A program made the translations under genes and the position numbers. Positions 34,254 through 35,407 of a stretch of 35,407 bases of DNA are shown here, one piece after another; the first letter of the stretch is position 1; every line of letters begins with the position of its first letter. The notes under the pieces were generated by a model. It was not told where the DNA came from. It did no database searches and worked only from the letters and a program-made list of their open reading frames with translations. The stretch comes from Proteobacteria bacterium 005FR1 (GTDB lineage: Bacteria; Pseudomonadota; Gammaproteobacteria; Pseudomonadales; Cellvibrionaceae). The stretch spans positions 1 through 35,407 of the forward strand of contig WACF01000004.1 of the NCBI GenBank assembly GCA_026192395.1, read 5' to 3'.

Positions 34254-35042
34254 GTGTCCATTATCTCTAGAAATGCAATAGTCTCGATTCTGTCTGGGCA
34301 AACCGAAATCAGGGAGATCGACGCCGACGAAGTGATGGAGAAAGGAGATCTTTCGCCAAATAAGAAGATCACGAAACCAGCGCGGGCTCCGAAGGGTATG
34401 GATTCAGAATACGCTGAGTTGCTCCAGCTTTTTTCTTCGACTTTAAATGTGAAAGGCAGACCGTTTGGTCAACTGAATAGACCCGGATTCGGTATAAGCG
34501 ATGGTGCTAGCGGCGTACAGTGGAATCTCTCGGTGTCCACGCAGACGGGGGATATCCGGCTTGGAGTAAATCTAGAGGGGATGACGTACAACAATTGGCC
34601 GATTTCAACCTTTATCCAGGCTGAGATGAAAAATCCGCTGCTTGAGTCCGTCAAGAGTCAGTTAGCAGCTCCAGAGAACGTATTTGTCAGCTTCACTCGC
34701 GATGCATGGCAGGTGACGTCGCGACCGCCAATTGTCGAGAAGTATCTTGGCGGTAAAGAACACAGCTTGGCTGAAATCAGTGCAGAACGATGGTTAGCGA
34801 TATTGACTGAAGCCTTGGGGTGTTTAAGCGCGGAATCCCACTATCGAAGTCGTGCCAAGCAGACCGTCACCCTTGAAGGTACGCCAAGGAAAGGCGAAAA
34901 GACACGTCTGATGGAAGTTTCTCCTCATTTGCGAATCTGGTCAGCTTTGAGCCTGGAGGGCGATGTGGAAGAAAACATGAAGCGCAAATTTGAACAATTA
35001 GAGCCCGTATACACCTGGGTTAAAAAGGCTAGCGAGGTCTGA
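34254..35042 (+). CDS. Hypothetical protein, 262 residues
   Basis: The frame starts at a GTG preceded by TTTGGAGTGTCTCT, a fair ribosome binding site. The product is soluble, without signal peptide or membrane helix, and has no domain I know. It has a charged N-terminal 50 residues (EIREIDADEVMEKGDLSPNK), a central part with beta-like content (GVQWNLSVSTQTGDIRLGVN) and a helical C-terminus. It lies next to the orphan antitoxin in what looks like an accessory stretch. No function is proposed. Confidence 0.6.
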   Translation: MSIISRNAIVSILSGQTEIREIDADEVMEKGDLSPNKKITKPARAPKGMDSEYAELLQLFSSTLNVKGRPFGQLNRPGFGISDGASGVQWNLSVSTQTGDIRLGVNLEGMTYNNWPISTFIQAEMKNPLLESVKSQLAAPENVFVSFTRDAWQVTSRPPIVEKYLGGKEHSLAEISAERWLAILTEALGCLSAESHYRSRAKQTVTLEGTPRKGEKTRLMEVSPHLRIWSALSLEGDVEENMKRKFEQLEPVYTWVKKASEV

Positions 35043-35407
35043 GACGCCAGCAGGAGATCTGTGGAATAGTGCTGTCGCCTTGTCCGACAGACGGCCAGGC
35101 TATTGCCAAACCGAAGAAAAAGTAACGCAACAATCGGATGCGGGCCAGGAAAAAATCGGACACGGGCGAGAGAAAAACTGTGTTTAAATCGACGGCCAAA
35201 GCTAAGAATCTTTGCTAAGCGACTGAACCTGCTGGGGAATTTCCAATCTCACGCTATCCAACATTCTCATTTTCAGTGATTTTTACCAGATGCCCCTATT
35301 CTAGGGGAGGTTAACAAATTCTCTGCAAGCTGAAGGCGACACGTGAAATGTACCCGAAAGTACCTCGTGATGTGAGCTTTTGAATCGAACCACATGTGGA
35401 ATTCGGT
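35043..35407. other. Non-coding end of the window with a degenerate direct repeat
   Basis: No gene seen. Two similar units of about 22 bases lie side by side: 35134-35155 (TCGGATGCGGGCCAGG then As) and 35156-35178 (TCGGACACGGGCGAGAG then As). A hairpin CTGTCG/CGACAG (35073-35091) may be a weak terminator without U-tract. The last 200 bases look AT-richer than the catabolic locus. The repeat could be part of a mobile-element end, but no transposase is visible. Confidence 0.35.

Noticed and set aside
35080-35090. TTGTCCGACAG, a partial match to the 13-bp operator.
   Set aside because: The outer bases do not match, it is not near a promoter of the locus, and it lies within a small hairpin after the last gene.

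Overview
The window reads as a chromosomal segment of an aerobic Gram-negative bacterium, most likely a gammaproteobacterium. The supporting signs are an outer-membrane beta-barrel protein, Tat and Sec export signals, an RND-type transporter, FCD-type GntR control and beta-oxidation-like enzymes; the genus cannot be fixed from sequence alone. The core (about 740-28070) is a compact catabolic locus for what looks like a hydrophobic substrate. Both edges look accessory: an AT-rich partial gene at 1-345, and signalling, antitoxin and hypothetical genes from 29000 on. I saw no tRNA, rRNA, CRISPR array or transposase gene.

Layout. Leftwards: a small cold-shock protein (458-670) and an SCP-x-like thiolase (741-1979). 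Rightwards: an SDR oxidoreductase (2161-2943) and a GntR/FCD regulator (3073-3816). Leftwards again, one long tight gene set from 14777 down to 5143: a small phosphohistidine-domain protein, an unrecognised 517-residue protein, an acyl-CoA ligase, a winged-helix-like protein, a PPDK-like phosphotransferase without its PEP/pyruvate domain, BCCP, biotin carboxylase and a pyruvate-carboxylase-type carboxyltransferase. A terminator follows, then a second thiolase (3876-5075). Rightwards from 15063: a SurE-like phosphatase, an RND/MMPL transporter, a YCF48/BNR-type periplasmic protein, two tandem DUF1329 proteins with Tat-like signals, a DUF1302 outer-membrane barrel, an ACAD10/11-like acyl-CoA dehydrogenase, a zinc-less MDR oxidoreductase and a histidine phosphatase. 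Then come a GAF-PAS-GGDEF-EAL protein, a hybrid histidine kinase broken by one in-frame stop, an orphan HigA-type antitoxin and a hypothetical protein.

How the genes may work together (inference). The set phosphotransferase + biotin-dependent carboxylase + CoA ligase + thiolase is what a ketone-carboxylation route would need: activate a ketone or phenol by phosphoryl transfer, carboxylate it, make the beta-ketoacyl-CoA, and thiolyse it to acetyl-CoA plus a shortened acyl-CoA. The logic resembles acetophenone degradation, but the enzymes differ. The carboxyltransferase has lost the residues that define pyruvate/oxaloacetate enzymes, so its substrate is probably new. The envelope genes would bring a hydrophobic substrate in.

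Regulation. Six copies of a 13-bp inverted repeat (consensus ATTGTMsKACAAT) lie in the three key intergenic regions (1980-2160, 14778-15062, 20980-21016), several on top of predicted promoters. They fit the FadR-type GntR half-site pattern and tie the whole locus into one regulon, probably under the GntR protein at 3073-3816.
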